Source: CAZLQF01 sp964561545
GTDB lineage: Bacteria > Bacteroidota > Bacteroidia > CAILMK01 > CAYYUA01
Assembly: GCA_964561545.1 (NCBI GenBank)
Contig: CAZLQF010000013.1
Span: 14,163 to 78,162 of the forward strand
DNA length: 64,000 bases
Reading direction: 5' to 3'
The position numbers and the translations under genes are program-made. The notes under the pieces are model-generated. The model was not told the origin of the DNA. It ran no database searches and worked only from the letters and a program-made list of their open reading frames with translations. Positions 55,224-64,000 of this stretch are shown here, piece after piece. Position 1 is the stretch's first letter, and each line of letters opens with the position of its first letter.

Positions 55224-55698
55224 AGCATATTAACTAAGCTTGTTGCGTAAATCATATTCAAAGAAAAAAAGCATCAAATGCTCACAAAAAGCAATATTTA
55301 GAATCAAGTGGGCTTTTGTAACACAAAATCTCACAACCGGAACATCTGATGAGCTGATCAAACGGCTGTCAATATTGTTTAAATTTAAAAAATATTTTTT
55401 TAAAATAGAAAATACCCGTCTTATTACTTCTATCTACATTTTAGCAAGAATATAATTTGCTTAGCATCTCATCAACACGGGCTGGTCCAAGCTTATTAGT
55501 TGCTTATCAGCCACGCGTTAAACACCAATAATACCTTCTAAATAAGGTAAAAATTAAATGTAAAGATACCAAGCCAAAATCCTGACTCCAGATAATCATA
55601 CCAATGGCATATTGATGATCCTCAACCATTATCAAGTAGTAAGATTAATAGAGCCCAAAAATGGATTTATGTAAGTTAATCTAAAAGCTTATCAACCA
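55224..55698. other. AT-rich intergenic region with nothing recognised
   Basis: 475 bases between comEC and the glycosyltransferase gene. A 71-codon plus-strand frame starting at TTG (55240) is lysine-rich and looks like chance. No terminator hairpin or RNA core was seen. Confidence 0.5.
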
Positions 55699-56832
55699 TT
55701 ACCAAGCAGACTTTTGTAAAACGGATTGATACTGATCAAAAGTGGCCTTGGCCATTTGTTCCTTGCTGAATTGACGAATTAATAATTGATGGCTATTACT
55801 AACAAGATGGTGGATTAAATCCCTTTCTTCAGTTAACCTTTTAATACATTCTGCTAAAGTTTGCGATGCGCCAACCGGAGCCAATAATCCAGTTACTTCA
55901 TGCTGGATCATTTCGGGAATGCCTCCTGCCTGGGTTGCTATTACAGGGATATGAGCAGCCATTGCATCCAATATACTCGTGCCCAATCCCTCTGTTTTAG
56001 AGGTCATAAGTAAGATATCGAGTTCAAGTAAAAGATGCTTGGCATCATCTCTAAAACCTGTAAATAACACTTCATTTTCCAGGCCTTTGGTTTTGGTATA
56101 TAATTTAACGGCTTCTTCTTTGGGGCCTGATCCAATGATGATGAACTTGGCCTTAATCCCTTGCCGAATTGCTTCCGCGGCCACATCCACAAAGGTGAAA
56201 TAATCCTTGTGCTCTGCGATGGCTGAGGTATTGCCGATAAGCCAATATTCCTCACCTATCTGAAAAGTGGATCTAAGGATTTGACCCTTTGTTTGATCCG
56301 CAAATTGATGGGTATCCACTCCGGAATAAACTACTTCAAGCTTATTTGGCTCCTTGATGCCAGGAATTGTAATCCTCTTAATCTCATTTGATACACAAAG
56401 GATTCTTTTGATCAACGGATGGTTGTACTTGTATCTTGAAAGCCAATGATCCTTGATGGGAAAATCTACCCTCCGGCTGACAACAATAGGCGCTTTGTTT
56501 CCAGCAATGGTAGCTGCATAAATCGCCAGCGTATGCGCATGCGCATCGTGTACATGGATCACGTCAATGCTATTTTTTTTACAAAGCTTTTTGAGCATGA
56601 GGGGGTTCAAAAGTTTCCCTGGAAATGAAGCGGCTAAAGCACTATGCGTTATTTGGTTTTTTTTACAATAATGGGTTAAAACCGAGTTTTGATGCGTTAA
56701 CACGATATTGTTGACCCCGTATTGAGGCAATTCCTGTAGAAGGTAAGCCAATTGTTGTTCCCCGCCCCTCCAAGTTCTGGGCGTGGATATATGGAGTATA
56801 TTGAGTCTATGGCTGGTATTTGAAGACGTCAC
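55699..56832 (-). CDS. Glycosyltransferase family 4 (GT-B)
   Basis: A 377-residue GT-B enzyme that adds a sugar from a nucleotide-sugar donor. It opens with LNILHISTPRTWRGGEQQLAYLLQ and has DVIHVHDAHAHTLAIYAA and VVSRRVDFPIKDHWL in the acceptor half, then WLIGNTSAIAEHKDYFTFVD and KAKFIIIGSGPKEEAVKLYT, and the EX7E site SKTEGLGTSILDAMAAHIP in the donor half. Likely role in surface polysaccharide or glycolipid synthesis. It follows rpe by 52 bases. Confidence 0.9.
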   Translation of the reverse strand: MTSSNTSHRLNILHISTPRTWRGGEQQLAYLLQELPQYGVNNIVLTHQNSVLTHYCKKNQITHSALAASFPGKLLNPLMLKKLCKKNSIDVIHVHDAHAHTLAIYAATIAGNKAPIVVSRRVDFPIKDHWLSRYKYNHPLIKRILCVSNEIKRITIPGIKEPNKLEVVYSGVDTHQFADQTKGQILRSTFQIGEEYWLIGNTSAIAEHKDYFTFVDVAAEAIRQGIKAKFIIIGSGPKEEAVKLYTKTKGLENEVLFTGFRDDAKHLLLELDILLMTSKTEGLGTSILDAMAAHIPVIATQAGGIPEMIQHEVTGLLAPVGASQTLAECIKRLTEERDLIHHLVSNSHQLLIRQFSKEQMAKATFDQYQSVLQKSAW

Positions 56833-56884
56833 AAAAAAGCGGAAAGCTATTTATTGAAAGATGGTTAAATTTCTTTTATGGAAT

Positions 56885-57538
56885 TTAATTGATGGCCTTG
56901 AACTGTTGAACAGCTTTTATTGGATCATCTGCACCGAAAACAGCATTACCAGCCACCAGAATATCTGCACCCGCTTCAGCTATAGGTTGTGCATTTTTTA
57001 AATTAACCCCCCCATCTACTTCAATTTGGGCCCTGGCATTTTTTTGATGGATCAATTCCTTAAGCGCACTAATTTTATCATAGGAGTGCTCAATGAACTT
57101 TTGAGCTGCAAAACCCGGATTTACGGACATCAAGCAAACAATGTCCACGTCACGAATGATGGATTCAAGATGTGATATAGGTATATGAGGATTGATGGCT
57201 ACACCGGCTTTCATTCCTTCTTCTTTAATCCGCTCTATACTTCGGTGGAGGTGAGTACAAGCCTCATAATGGACAGAAAGTGTGGTAGCACCTGTTGCTT
57301 TAAAGTTCGTGATGTAGCGATCGGGTTCCGTGATCATCAAATGAACATCCAGGGGTTTTTTTGCTCTTTCGTTCAAAATTTTCATTACCGGAAAGCCAAA
57401 GGAAATGTTGGGAACAAATACACCATCCATAACGTCCACGTGGAACCATTCAGCCCCGCTCTCATTGATAAGGTCAATGGCGTCATCCAGCTTACCAAAA
57501 TCAGCTGATAGAATGGAAGGCGCTAAAACCGGTGCCAT
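56885..57538 (-). CDS. rpe: Ribulose-phosphate 3-epimerase
   Basis: Interconverts ribulose 5-phosphate and xylulose 5-phosphate in the pentose phosphate pathway. The 217-residue TIM barrel begins MAPVLAPSILSADFGKLDDA, has the metal ligands in WFHVDVMDGVFVPN and LDVHLMITEP, and the Asp in AQIEVDGGVN. The SVNPGFGGQ motif is altered to SVNPGFAAQ, a conservative change near the phosphate. It follows pnp by 30 bases. Confidence 0.95.
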   Translation of the reverse strand: MAPVLAPSILSADFGKLDDAIDLINESGAEWFHVDVMDGVFVPNISFGFPVMKILNERAKKPLDVHLMITEPDRYITNFKATGATTLSVHYEACTHLHRSIERIKEEGMKAGVAINPHIPISHLESIIRDVDIVCLMSVNPGFAAQKFIEHSYDKISALKELIHQKNARAQIEVDGGVNLKNAQPIAEAGADILVAGNAVFGADDPIKAVQQFKAIN

Positions 57539-57568
57539 AAGAATTACTTAAATTAGGGCCTTATTAGG

Positions 57569-59776
57569 TTATTCTCGCTTGGGCTTTTCTTTATGGGGTG
57601 GTTTGTTCTTTTTTGATGACTTAGAAGGTTCTTGAAAGCCATCTGGTTTAGGTAAAAGCTCCTTCATCGTGAGAGCGTATTTGCCAGTTTTCTTATCGAT
57701 TTCTTTAAGCTTAACCTGTACTTCCTGGCCCTCTTCAAATATGCCATCCATGGATTCAGTTCTTTCCCAGGCAATTTCAGAGATATGCACCAAGCCATCG
57801 GTACCTGGTAAGAATTCGACAAATGCACCAAATGGCATGATGCTCTTTACAACGCCATTGTAAACTTTGCCCTCTTCCGGTGTTTCGATCATTTTTTCAA
57901 TGCGATCCTTAGCCTTGTCCAAACTTTCTTTATCATCGGACATAATCTCTACCACACCTTGCTCATTTTCTTCATCAACGGAAATATTAGCCCCTGATTC
58001 TTCTTGTAGTTCTTGAATGTGCTTACCACCGGGCCCTATAAGAGCGCCAATGTTTTCTTTATCTACATGAATCTTTTCGATCCTGGGTGCATAAGGCTTG
58101 TAATCATCCCTTGGTTCAGCAATTGTTTCATTCATCTTTTCAAGAATGTGAAGCCGGCCTTTCCGAGCTTGTTCAAGGGCCTCTTCAAGGAGCTCGTAAG
58201 AAAGCCCTTCCACTTTCAGGTCCATTTGGCAGGCCGTTATGCCTTTTTCCGTTCCGGCTACCTTAAAGTCCATGTCACCAAGATGGTCTTCATCACCCAA
58301 GATGTCAGAAAGAATTGCGTAATCCCTGTTTTCATTCATGATCAAACCCATGGCAATTCCGGAGACAGGCTGTTTAATTTTTATGCCCGCATCCATTAGC
58401 GCCAGCGATCCAGCACAGACGGTGGCCATAGACGAAGAACCATTCGACTCCAGGATGTCCGAAACCACCCTTACTGTATAGGGATTTTCTTCGTTGGGCG
58501 GCATCACTTGCTTTAATGACCTTTCTGCCAAGTGACCATGCCCCACTTCTCTTCTTCCAGGGCCTCTTTGAGGTTTCGATTCACCAGTGGAAAAAGGCGG
58601 GAAGTTGTAATGGAGGATGAATTTCTCATATTTTTCAAAGATCACTTCGTCAACCATTTGTTGATCTAAGCTACTTCCGAGGGTAATGGATGTTAAAGAT
58701 TGCGTTTCCCCACGAGTAAAAATCGATGAACCGTGTGCAGAAGCCAAATAATCTACCTCTATTTCAATATCCCGGATTTCATCGGTTTTTCTACCGTCAA
58801 GCCTTTGTCCATCCTTTAATACAACATCCCTAACTACTTCTTTTTTGAGGTCTTCAAAGTAATCTTTAATCAGATCGCTTTTCTCCGCTTTTTCTTCATC
58901 GGAAAGGCTTTCGATGTAATTATCGACAAGTTCTTTGAATGCTTTACTACGCTCATCCTTGGAGGTCGGGTTTTGAGCAATTGCTTTTATTTTATCAGTA
59001 AAATAATCTTTTACTTCTTTCTTGACTTCCTCATCGGCAGGTTCTTCATGTTGATATTCCCGTTTTTCAATATTACCAACTTCTTTTTCAAATTCCTTTT
59101 GGGCTGCACATTGTTTTTGAATGGCCTGATGAGCAAATTTCAACGCTTCTACCATTTCCTTTTCACTTACCTCATTCAACTCGCCCTCAACCATGTTAAT
59201 ATCATCTTCCGTACCGGCAACAATGATATCCAATTCTGCATTTTCTAATTGGTCAATGTTGGGGTTAATGACAAACTCACCATTGATCTTACCAACCCTT
59301 ACTTCAGAAATAGGGCCATTAAAAGGAATATCGGAAGCTGCAACGGCGGCAGAAGCAGCTAAACCTGCCAAGCAGTCCGGCATAACATTCTTGTCAGCAG
59401 AAATAAGGCTGATCAATATCTGGGTTTCTGCATGGTAATCTTCAGGGAACAATGGACGCATCGCGCGATCTACCAAACGGCTGATAATGACCTCATAATT
59501 GGACTGCCTGCCTTCTCTTTTGAAAAAGCCACCGGGAAAACGACCGGCTGCTGCATACTGCTCTTTATAATTTACGGTTAAGGGTAAGAAATCTACACCT
59601 TCTTTGGCTTCCTCAGCTGAAACAACCGTTGCCAGGATCATGGTATTGCCCATCTGGATTACGGCAGCTCCATCAGCTTGTTTGGCAAGCTTGCCTGATT
59701 CCATTGTAATTTGTCGTCCATCTTCCAGATCAATGGTCTTGCATACATGCTTTTTTTCAATCTTCTTCGCAGCCAT
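57569..59776 (-). CDS. pnp: Polyribonucleotide nucleotidyltransferase (PNPase)
   Basis: A 3'-5' phosphorolytic exoribonuclease and part of RNA decay. The 735-residue protein has two RNase PH domains (AAGRFPGGFFKREGRQSNYE and FSTGESKPQRGPGRREVGHG) separated by a helical domain, then a KH domain (IGALIGPGGKHIQELQEESG) and an S1 domain (VYNGVVKSIMPFGAFVEFLP). The C-terminal tail is lysine-rich (KSSKKNKPPHKEKPKRE). rpsO lies directly upstream, as in the classic rpsO-pnp operon. Confidence 0.97.
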   Translation of the reverse strand: MAAKKIEKKHVCKTIDLEDGRQITMESGKLAKQADGAAVIQMGNTMILATVVSAEEAKEGVDFLPLTVNYKEQYAAAGRFPGGFFKREGRQSNYEVIISRLVDRAMRPLFPEDYHAETQILISLISADKNVMPDCLAGLAASAAVAASDIPFNGPISEVRVGKINGEFVINPNIDQLENAELDIIVAGTEDDINMVEGELNEVSEKEMVEALKFAHQAIQKQCAAQKEFEKEVGNIEKREYQHEEPADEEVKKEVKDYFTDKIKAIAQNPTSKDERSKAFKELVDNYIESLSDEEKAEKSDLIKDYFEDLKKEVVRDVVLKDGQRLDGRKTDEIRDIEIEVDYLASAHGSSIFTRGETQSLTSITLGSSLDQQMVDEVIFEKYEKFILHYNFPPFSTGESKPQRGPGRREVGHGHLAERSLKQVMPPNEENPYTVRVVSDILESNGSSSMATVCAGSLALMDAGIKIKQPVSGIAMGLIMNENRDYAILSDILGDEDHLGDMDFKVAGTEKGITACQMDLKVEGLSYELLEEALEQARKGRLHILEKMNETIAEPRDDYKPYAPRIEKIHVDKENIGALIGPGGKHIQELQEESGANISVDEENEQGVVEIMSDDKESLDKAKDRIEKMIETPEEGKVYNGVVKSIMPFGAFVEFLPGTDGLVHISEIAWERTESMDGIFEEGQEVQVKLKEIDKKTGKYALTMKELLPKPDGFQEPSKSSKKNKPPHKEKPKRE

Positions 59777-59815
59777 GAAATACTTTTGATTTTTTTGTTC
59801 TAAAATGCTGTAAAC

Positions 59816-59840
59816 AAAAAGAGGCGATCTAAATCGCCCC
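59816..59840 (-). terminator. Terminator or attenuator between rpsO and pnp
   Basis: An 8-bp stem with one G-U (59833-59840 with 59821-59828, loop of four) followed by a run of five U (59820-59816) on the minus strand, right after the rpsO stop. It lies about 40 bases before the pnp ATG, so partial read-through must supply pnp unless pnp has its own promoter. Confidence 0.8.
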
Positions 59841-59851
59841 TTTACAATTTA

Positions 59852-60121
59852 TTATCTTCTTATACCTAAATCCGCAATTAGTTTACGGTATGCTTCAATG
59901 TCTTTGTTCTTGTAATAACGAAGCAGCCGCTTTCTTTTCCCAACAAGCTTTTGTAGCGCTCTTTGGGTTGAGAAATCGTGCTTGTGTGATTTTAGGTGCT
60001 GAGTCAAATGTTTAATCCGCTCGGTAAATAGGGCAACCTGAGCTGCAGTAGATCCTGAATCATGTTCACCTTTACCGTACTTGCTAAAAATGCTTTGTTT
60101 GCTTTCGTTGGTTAATTGCAT
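59852..60121 (-). CDS. rpsO: 30S ribosomal protein S15
   Basis: S15 binds 16S rRNA early in 30S assembly. The 89-residue protein has the usual KQSIFSKYGKGEHDSGSTAA start, VALFTERIKHLTQHLKSHKH, and RALQKLVGKRKRLLRYYK. A well-formed Bacteroidota promoter precedes it and a terminator-like hairpin follows it before pnp. Confidence 0.98.
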   Translation of the reverse strand: MQLTNESKQSIFSKYGKGEHDSGSTAAQVALFTERIKHLTQHLKSHKHDFSTQRALQKLVGKRKRLLRYYKNKDIEAYRKLIADLGIRR

Positions 60122-60207
60122 TTAATTTTCTTATTTTTAATTCAAAAGATGTTTACAGTAACATTGAAGCCTTTGAATAATTATTTTTGAAATCCTTTTT
60201 AAACATG

Positions 60208-60237
60208 CAAAGTTACAACATTCAACGGAAAAACAAA
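60208..60237 (-). promoter_or_regulatory. Consensus promoter of rpsO
   Basis: Read on the minus strand: TTTG (60237-60234), 18-base spacer, TAACTTTG (60215-60208). Both boxes match the Bacteroidota consensus, giving a leader of about 80 bases that could hold a site for S15 autoregulation. Confidence 0.7.
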
Positions 60238-60327
60238 TGAATATTGTAGAGTTTAAAGCTCAATGGTAAAAGCAACCTAATTAACGATAAAAACCATAAC
60301 CTTTTAAATTTATAAAACTAAAAATAT

Positions 60328-60630
60328 ATGATTTTGTACAACGTAACCATCAACATTGATGATGAGGTTCACGAGGATTGGCTCGATTGGATGAAGCAGA
60401 AGCACATCCCGGATGTTTTGAATACCGGCATGTTCCGGGGGCATTATATGTTTAGGATTGTTTCCAATCCCGATTCTGAGGGCTGGACTTATTGCATTCA
60501 GTACTTCCTTAATACCATGAAGGACCTGGAAAAATATGAAAATGAATATGCACCTGCATTACAGCAAGCGCATAATAATAAGTATGAGGGAAAGTTTGTA
60601 GCACACCGTACAATTATGAAGGAAGTTTAA
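60328..60630 (+). CDS. DUF4286 family protein
   Basis: A 100-residue ferredoxin-like protein. The text MILYNVTINIDDEVHEDWLD, HIPDVLNTGMFRGHYMFRIV and TYCIQYFLNTMKDLEKYENE is the DUF4286 pattern, a Bacteroidota family with no known function. Members are often found near housekeeping genes. It stands alone on its strand beside rpsO (divergent). Confidence 0.85.
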   Translation: MILYNVTINIDDEVHEDWLDWMKQKHIPDVLNTGMFRGHYMFRIVSNPDSEGWTYCIQYFLNTMKDLEKYENEYAPALQQAHNNKYEGKFVAHRTIMKEV

Positions 60631-60731
60631 ACAATACCTTCAAGTCCAAAGCTTCTTATTTTTTAATGGTTGCAATTATAACCATCACTATTATAGATGG
60701 TAGATGCTTTTAGATTAAACGGAAAAGCTTT

Positions 60732-62459
60732 TTATTCTTTAGTTGAATTCAGTTTCATGAGCTGATAACCACCAATTTCTTTTTTCCATTCAACCCTGCC
60801 TTTGGTAATATTTTTAATTAGTTGAGCAGCTTTGGTTTCCTTGTATGCAGGTTTGATCAGGATAACATCGGGTTTGAAACTGTTAAAAAAGCTACGCTTC
60901 TGTTCATCGCTGAATTGAGGAATTGCCATTTCTTCCTTGCGTTGTATTTTCAAAAGAGCATTCATGACAGTATCTTGATGGTAATAATTCCAAACCTTGT
61001 TACTAATTGGTGCATATCCACTGATTAACTTTTTCCGGTGATGGGTTTGATACCATAGTTCTTCTTTCTTAAAATCTCCTGCACCCCTGTATCCATCTTT
61101 GATGCCAAAAGGAAGCGGAAGTAAATGCTCCCCTTCCGTTTTCTTAACCTCTTGATAAGCTTTAGGTATTTGGGATAGATCCAACGTTTGAACTTTAGCA
61201 GGGAGATATTCAATAAACAATGCTACGAAGATTACAGGAATGAAAATTCCCTTTTTTAAATTAAGCTGCTCCAATTTGTAAAATGCACCAATGGCAAGTA
61301 ATAGGTAAACTACCATAATGAACCTACTTGGGCACCGAAAAAAATTAAGGCCTGGAATAAAATGGAAAAAGGATAGCGGATTGTAAAGCAAGTCCTGATT
61401 ATGGACGCTAACCTCAGGCATGGTTAACAAGAGCATAATTAAACCAACACCGCTGAGCGCTTGCAGGTCTTTAGGCAATTGAATTTTTCTTCCTAATATC
61501 CATGCTAAAAGGGTTACAAGAATAAAGCTCACTCCTAAATAGGTAACGCTTTCGATTCCTCTTTTATAGATTCCATCAATCAGGTTTTGAGGAAAAAGAT
61601 CTGCAATCCACATATGATCCCAGGGGATCACCAATCCAAGAAAATCAGGGGCCCACCAAAAAGCACCCTTGGCATCAAAATTTGCTTTTAAACCTTGGAT
61701 CATGAAATGCCCTGCGATTAAAAAAGTCAATAAAATCCCAACTTGATGAGCCGATTTAATACGAGAGAGCCATTGACATTTAAACCAGACAAAATAGATG
61801 ATCGTCAAGAAAAACAGAATTACAGCTACAACTTTATTACTGGCAATGGCCAAGACCACCATTAACAACCATATAAAAAGTTTTTTATAGCTTTTAATAC
61901 CCAGCAGTGATTTGTTAAAATTAAAGGCCTCGAGTAAGGACCATATGTAGAACGGAACAATAAATACTTGAACAAGGCTGTAATGAACTTCAATCCTTGC
62001 CATCATCCAGGGTGAAAATGCATATATAAATCCTGCAATTAGGCAGAAAAAACGATTGCTAACAAATTTGCTACATAAAAGAAAACCACCAACGGCTGCA
62101 AGGATCAAACATATAAAAAGCCATATATTAAATCCCAATGCTGTATTATCAAACTGCATGGTGAATAGGCTCATAAGCGGTACTGACGTATCCATGAAAG
62201 TAGGCCCCACTCCTAAAGGCGAAAAAACCAGGTCCGTATGAATATAAACCATATGAGATAGGGTTTGGCCCGTCATGAATGAATCCCAAATCGAGGAATA
62301 AATATCAGCATCCGCTTTACCGGGCAAGTTTGTTGAAAAATTTAGTACAAGGGGCCACGTGTAAACAAAATAGATAAGGCTGTAAACAGCAATAGCAATA
62401 AGAATCCATAAAAAAGGGTGCAATGTTTTGCTGTTTTGGCAGACATTAAGCGCTTTCAT
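60732..62459 (-). CDS. Large membrane protein, GT-C-like glycosyltransferase
   Basis: A 575-residue protein with about 11 to 12 membrane segments and a C-terminal periplasmic domain of about 150 residues with no motif. The first loop has NLPGKADADIYSSIWDSFMTG, with acidic residues in the position used by GT-C enzymes, and YAFSPWMMARIEVHYSLVQ is reminiscent of YfhO- or DUF2079-like proteins. The likely task is sugar transfer from a lipid-linked donor at the outer face of the membrane, but the call rests on shape and weak motifs. A TAGGTTTG -7-like box (62517-62510, minus strand) precedes it. Confidence 0.6.
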   Translation of the reverse strand: MKALNVCQNSKTLHPFLWILIAIAVYSLIYFVYTWPLVLNFSTNLPGKADADIYSSIWDSFMTGQTLSHMVYIHTDLVFSPLGVGPTFMDTSVPLMSLFTMQFDNTALGFNIWLFICLILAAVGGFLLCSKFVSNRFFCLIAGFIYAFSPWMMARIEVHYSLVQVFIVPFYIWSLLEAFNFNKSLLGIKSYKKLFIWLLMVVLAIASNKVVAVILFFLTIIYFVWFKCQWLSRIKSAHQVGILLTFLIAGHFMIQGLKANFDAKGAFWWAPDFLGLVIPWDHMWIADLFPQNLIDGIYKRGIESVTYLGVSFILVTLLAWILGRKIQLPKDLQALSGVGLIMLLLTMPEVSVHNQDLLYNPLSFFHFIPGLNFFRCPSRFIMVVYLLLAIGAFYKLEQLNLKKGIFIPVIFVALFIEYLPAKVQTLDLSQIPKAYQEVKKTEGEHLLPLPFGIKDGYRGAGDFKKEELWYQTHHRKKLISGYAPISNKVWNYYHQDTVMNALLKIQRKEEMAIPQFSDEQKRSFFNSFKPDVILIKPAYKETKAAQLIKNITKGRVEWKKEIGGYQLMKLNSTKE

Positions 62460-62572
62460 AGATTAAAGCTTATATTATTCAAGCTGCTAATGGGTTTATT
62501 ATTTTTTCTCAAACCTATAATTTCTTTGAAGACTTTAACTTAACGCCACCTTTTTAAAATTTTTAAGCGATC

Positions 62573-63916
62573 ATGCCCCCTTTTAAAAAGTTTTGTTTTT
62601 CTTTATGTATTGCCCTATCCGGCCTTCTTTACATAACTTTAGGTTATTTTACACCCAGGCCTGAATTTACTTACCTCCTTGCACAATTTGTTGTATTGTT
62701 TTCATGTTATGGGGCTATCTATAACTGGGCAGACGCAGCCCATCAATGGTCTTGGAAGGTAGCCATCATTTCGGCATGTTTATTTAGGATTTTATTATTA
62801 CCTGCAATTCCTGAGCTATCTGATGATTTTTACCGATTTATTTGGGACGGCCGATTATTAGCAAACGGTTTCGACCCTTTTGCCCATTTGCCCCGATATT
62901 ACATTCAGAGTGCAGGATCAGATGTTAACATTCCAGGAATTAACGAAGCCTTGTATCAAAACCTTAATTCTCAGGAATATTATACCATTTATCCACCCCT
63001 TTGCCAAGGTATTTTTGGCTTAAGTGCATGGATCTTTCCCGAATCCATAAGGGGTAGTGTAATGATCATAAGGTTGTTCATGCTAGCTTTTGAAGCAGGG
63101 ACCATTTTTTTTATGTACAAGTTATTAAAAGCATTCGGTCAACCCCTGAAGCCACTTTTGTTATACGCCCTCAACCCACTGGTTATTATAGAGCTTACAG
63201 GAAACCTTCATTTTGAAGGAGCTATGATATTTTTCCTTATACTCGCTTTGTGGTTTGCTTTCAGGAGAAGATGGATCAGTTCAGCACTTGCATTTACCGG
63301 ATCGGTATTGGCCAAACTCCTGCCCCTTATGTTAATACCAGCATTGATCAAAAGATTGGGCTGGTCCAATACAGCTTTATACACTTTTGGGGTCCTGATT
63401 TTTACTGGAGGTAGCTTCTTATGGATATTGGATATTGATACGCTTAACAATTTAGCAAACAGCATAGAATTGTATTTTCAAACTTTTGAGTTCAATGCCA
63501 GTGTTTATTACATCCTCAGATGGTTGGGTTTTCAATGGCAAGGCTACAATATGATCGCAACCATGGGTACAATACTCCCCATCATTACTTTGCTTTCAAT
63601 TCTTTTGTTGGCGTGGATAGAAAAAAATCCTGCCTGGCAAAATCTACCCGAAAGATTTTTATTCATTCTAACCATTTATTTAGCATTAAGTACTACTGTC
63701 CATCCCTGGTACGTCACACCTTTGATAGCTTTCAGCTGCTTTACCCATTTCCGCTTTCCCATTGTTTGGTCATTTTTGGTTATTTTAAGTTATGCAACTT
63801 ACCAAGATCCTTCCTACACAGAAAACTTTTGGCTGATTGCATTCGAATATTTGGTCCTTTTCAGTTATTTAGGTTGGGAATTAAAAAGATCAAATAATAA
63901 CCTCATTTCCCGCTAA
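62573..63916 (+). CDS. GT-C mannosyltransferase-like membrane protein (GT87/PIG-M-like)
   Basis: A 447-residue protein with about 12 membrane segments. The first large loop carries LSDDFYRFIWDGRLLANGFD, with DD and the WDG motif that is characteristic of polyprenyl-phosphate-mannose-dependent mannosyltransferases, and IYPPLCQGIFGLSAW further along. The acceptor is unknown; roles in lipoglycan or O-glycosylation are possible. It is divergent from the other GT-C-like gene, the two starts being about 110 bases apart, and has a good terminator. Confidence 0.75.
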   Translation: MPPFKKFCFSLCIALSGLLYITLGYFTPRPEFTYLLAQFVVLFSCYGAIYNWADAAHQWSWKVAIISACLFRILLLPAIPELSDDFYRFIWDGRLLANGFDPFAHLPRYYIQSAGSDVNIPGINEALYQNLNSQEYYTIYPPLCQGIFGLSAWIFPESIRGSVMIIRLFMLAFEAGTIFFMYKLLKAFGQPLKPLLLYALNPLVIIELTGNLHFEGAMIFFLILALWFAFRRRWISSALAFTGSVLAKLLPLMLIPALIKRLGWSNTALYTFGVLIFTGGSFLWILDIDTLNNLANSIELYFQTFEFNASVYYILRWLGFQWQGYNMIATMGTILPIITLLSILLLAWIEKNPAWQNLPERFLFILTIYLALSTTVHPWYVTPLIAFSCFTHFRFPIVWSFLVILSYATYQDPSYTENFWLIAFEYLVLFSYLGWELKRSNNNLISR

Positions 63917-63950
63917 ATAAAAAACCAGTTTTTGAACTTAAGACCAAAAA

Positions 63951-63986
63951 AAACCCCGGAAAGCATTTTGCTAACCGGGGCTTTTT
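63951..63986 (+). terminator. Rho-independent terminator of the mannosyltransferase-like gene
   Basis: CCCCGG (63954-63959) with CCGGGG (63975-63980), an inner AGCA with TGCT, and then CTTTTT (63981-63986), 37 bases after the stop codon. Confidence 0.88.
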
Positions 63987-64000
63987 ATTGATTGGCTTTA

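Noticed and set aside
55240..55455. 71-codon frame starting at TTG
   Set aside because: Lysine-rich, AT-rich chance frame with no -7 box, no start with support and no family likeness.

Overview
The window is chromosomal DNA from a member of the Bacteroidota, most likely a marine or environmental Cytophagales-type bacterium. Four things support this: secreted proteins ending in type IX secretion (T9SS) sorting domains, promoters of the Bacteroidota form (TTTG, about 19 bases, TAnnTTTG), Bacteroidota families such as DUF5723, DUF4412, DUF4286 and OstA-like proteins, and a TonB-receptor uptake style. It is a draft scaffold with one 100-base run of N. I see no IS element, prophage, CRISPR array, tRNA or rRNA; this is core genome with a few accessory surface-protein genes.

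Layout. 0-8 kb: end of an OstA-like LPS-transport gene with a DUF2147 gene, glyA on the opposite strand, then a giant modular T9SS cargo gene interrupted by the gap inside an exactly repeated 936-bp module. 8-13.7 kb: a DEDD exonuclease, a DUF5723 barrel plus lipoprotein plus murB, an A-type Fe-S carrier and an O-methyltransferase. 13.8-18 kb: a probable thiamine uptake locus, with two tandem TPP riboswitches in front of a TonB-dependent receptor, facing a convergent pnuC-family transporter plus NadR-like kinase pair. 18-26 kb: Fe-S factors (mrp, nfu), tatC-rpiB, folE, a DUF2867 dehydrogenase, and a TPR protein with ribH. 26-32 kb: pdhA, an SDR-photolyase-DUF429 operon, a DinB protein and a frameshifted MTHFSD-like 5-formyl-THF cyclo-ligase. 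32-35.5 kb: a small membrane protein, mutL and a rhomboid protease in one operon.

36-41.4 kb: metE under a cobalamin riboswitch with a consensus-like promoter, then a small conserved protein, a thiolase and truA. 41.5-48.4 kb: aspS, a small membrane protein with kbl, a DUF4412 protein, and an SDR-TPR pair. 48.5-51 kb: two related T9SS cargo genes. 51-55.2 kb: comEC, an enoyl-CoA hydratase and a DUF5668/LiaF-like pair. 55.7-60.2 kb: an rpsO-pnp-rpe-glycosyltransferase string. 60.3-64 kb: a DUF4286 gene and two divergent GT-C-like membrane proteins.

The most rewarding parts are the RNA control regions. The second TPP aptamer has a clear mutually exclusive pairing scheme that could hide the start codon of the receptor, and the cobalamin switch controls the B12-independent methionine synthase. 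Several proteins lack expected catalytic residues: an SDR without its Tyr, a MutL without the endonuclease motifs, and a ComEC without the beta-lactamase metal motif. The frameshifted cyclo-ligase-like gene looks like a single-T loss in a short T run. No clearly undescribed multi-gene system was recognised.
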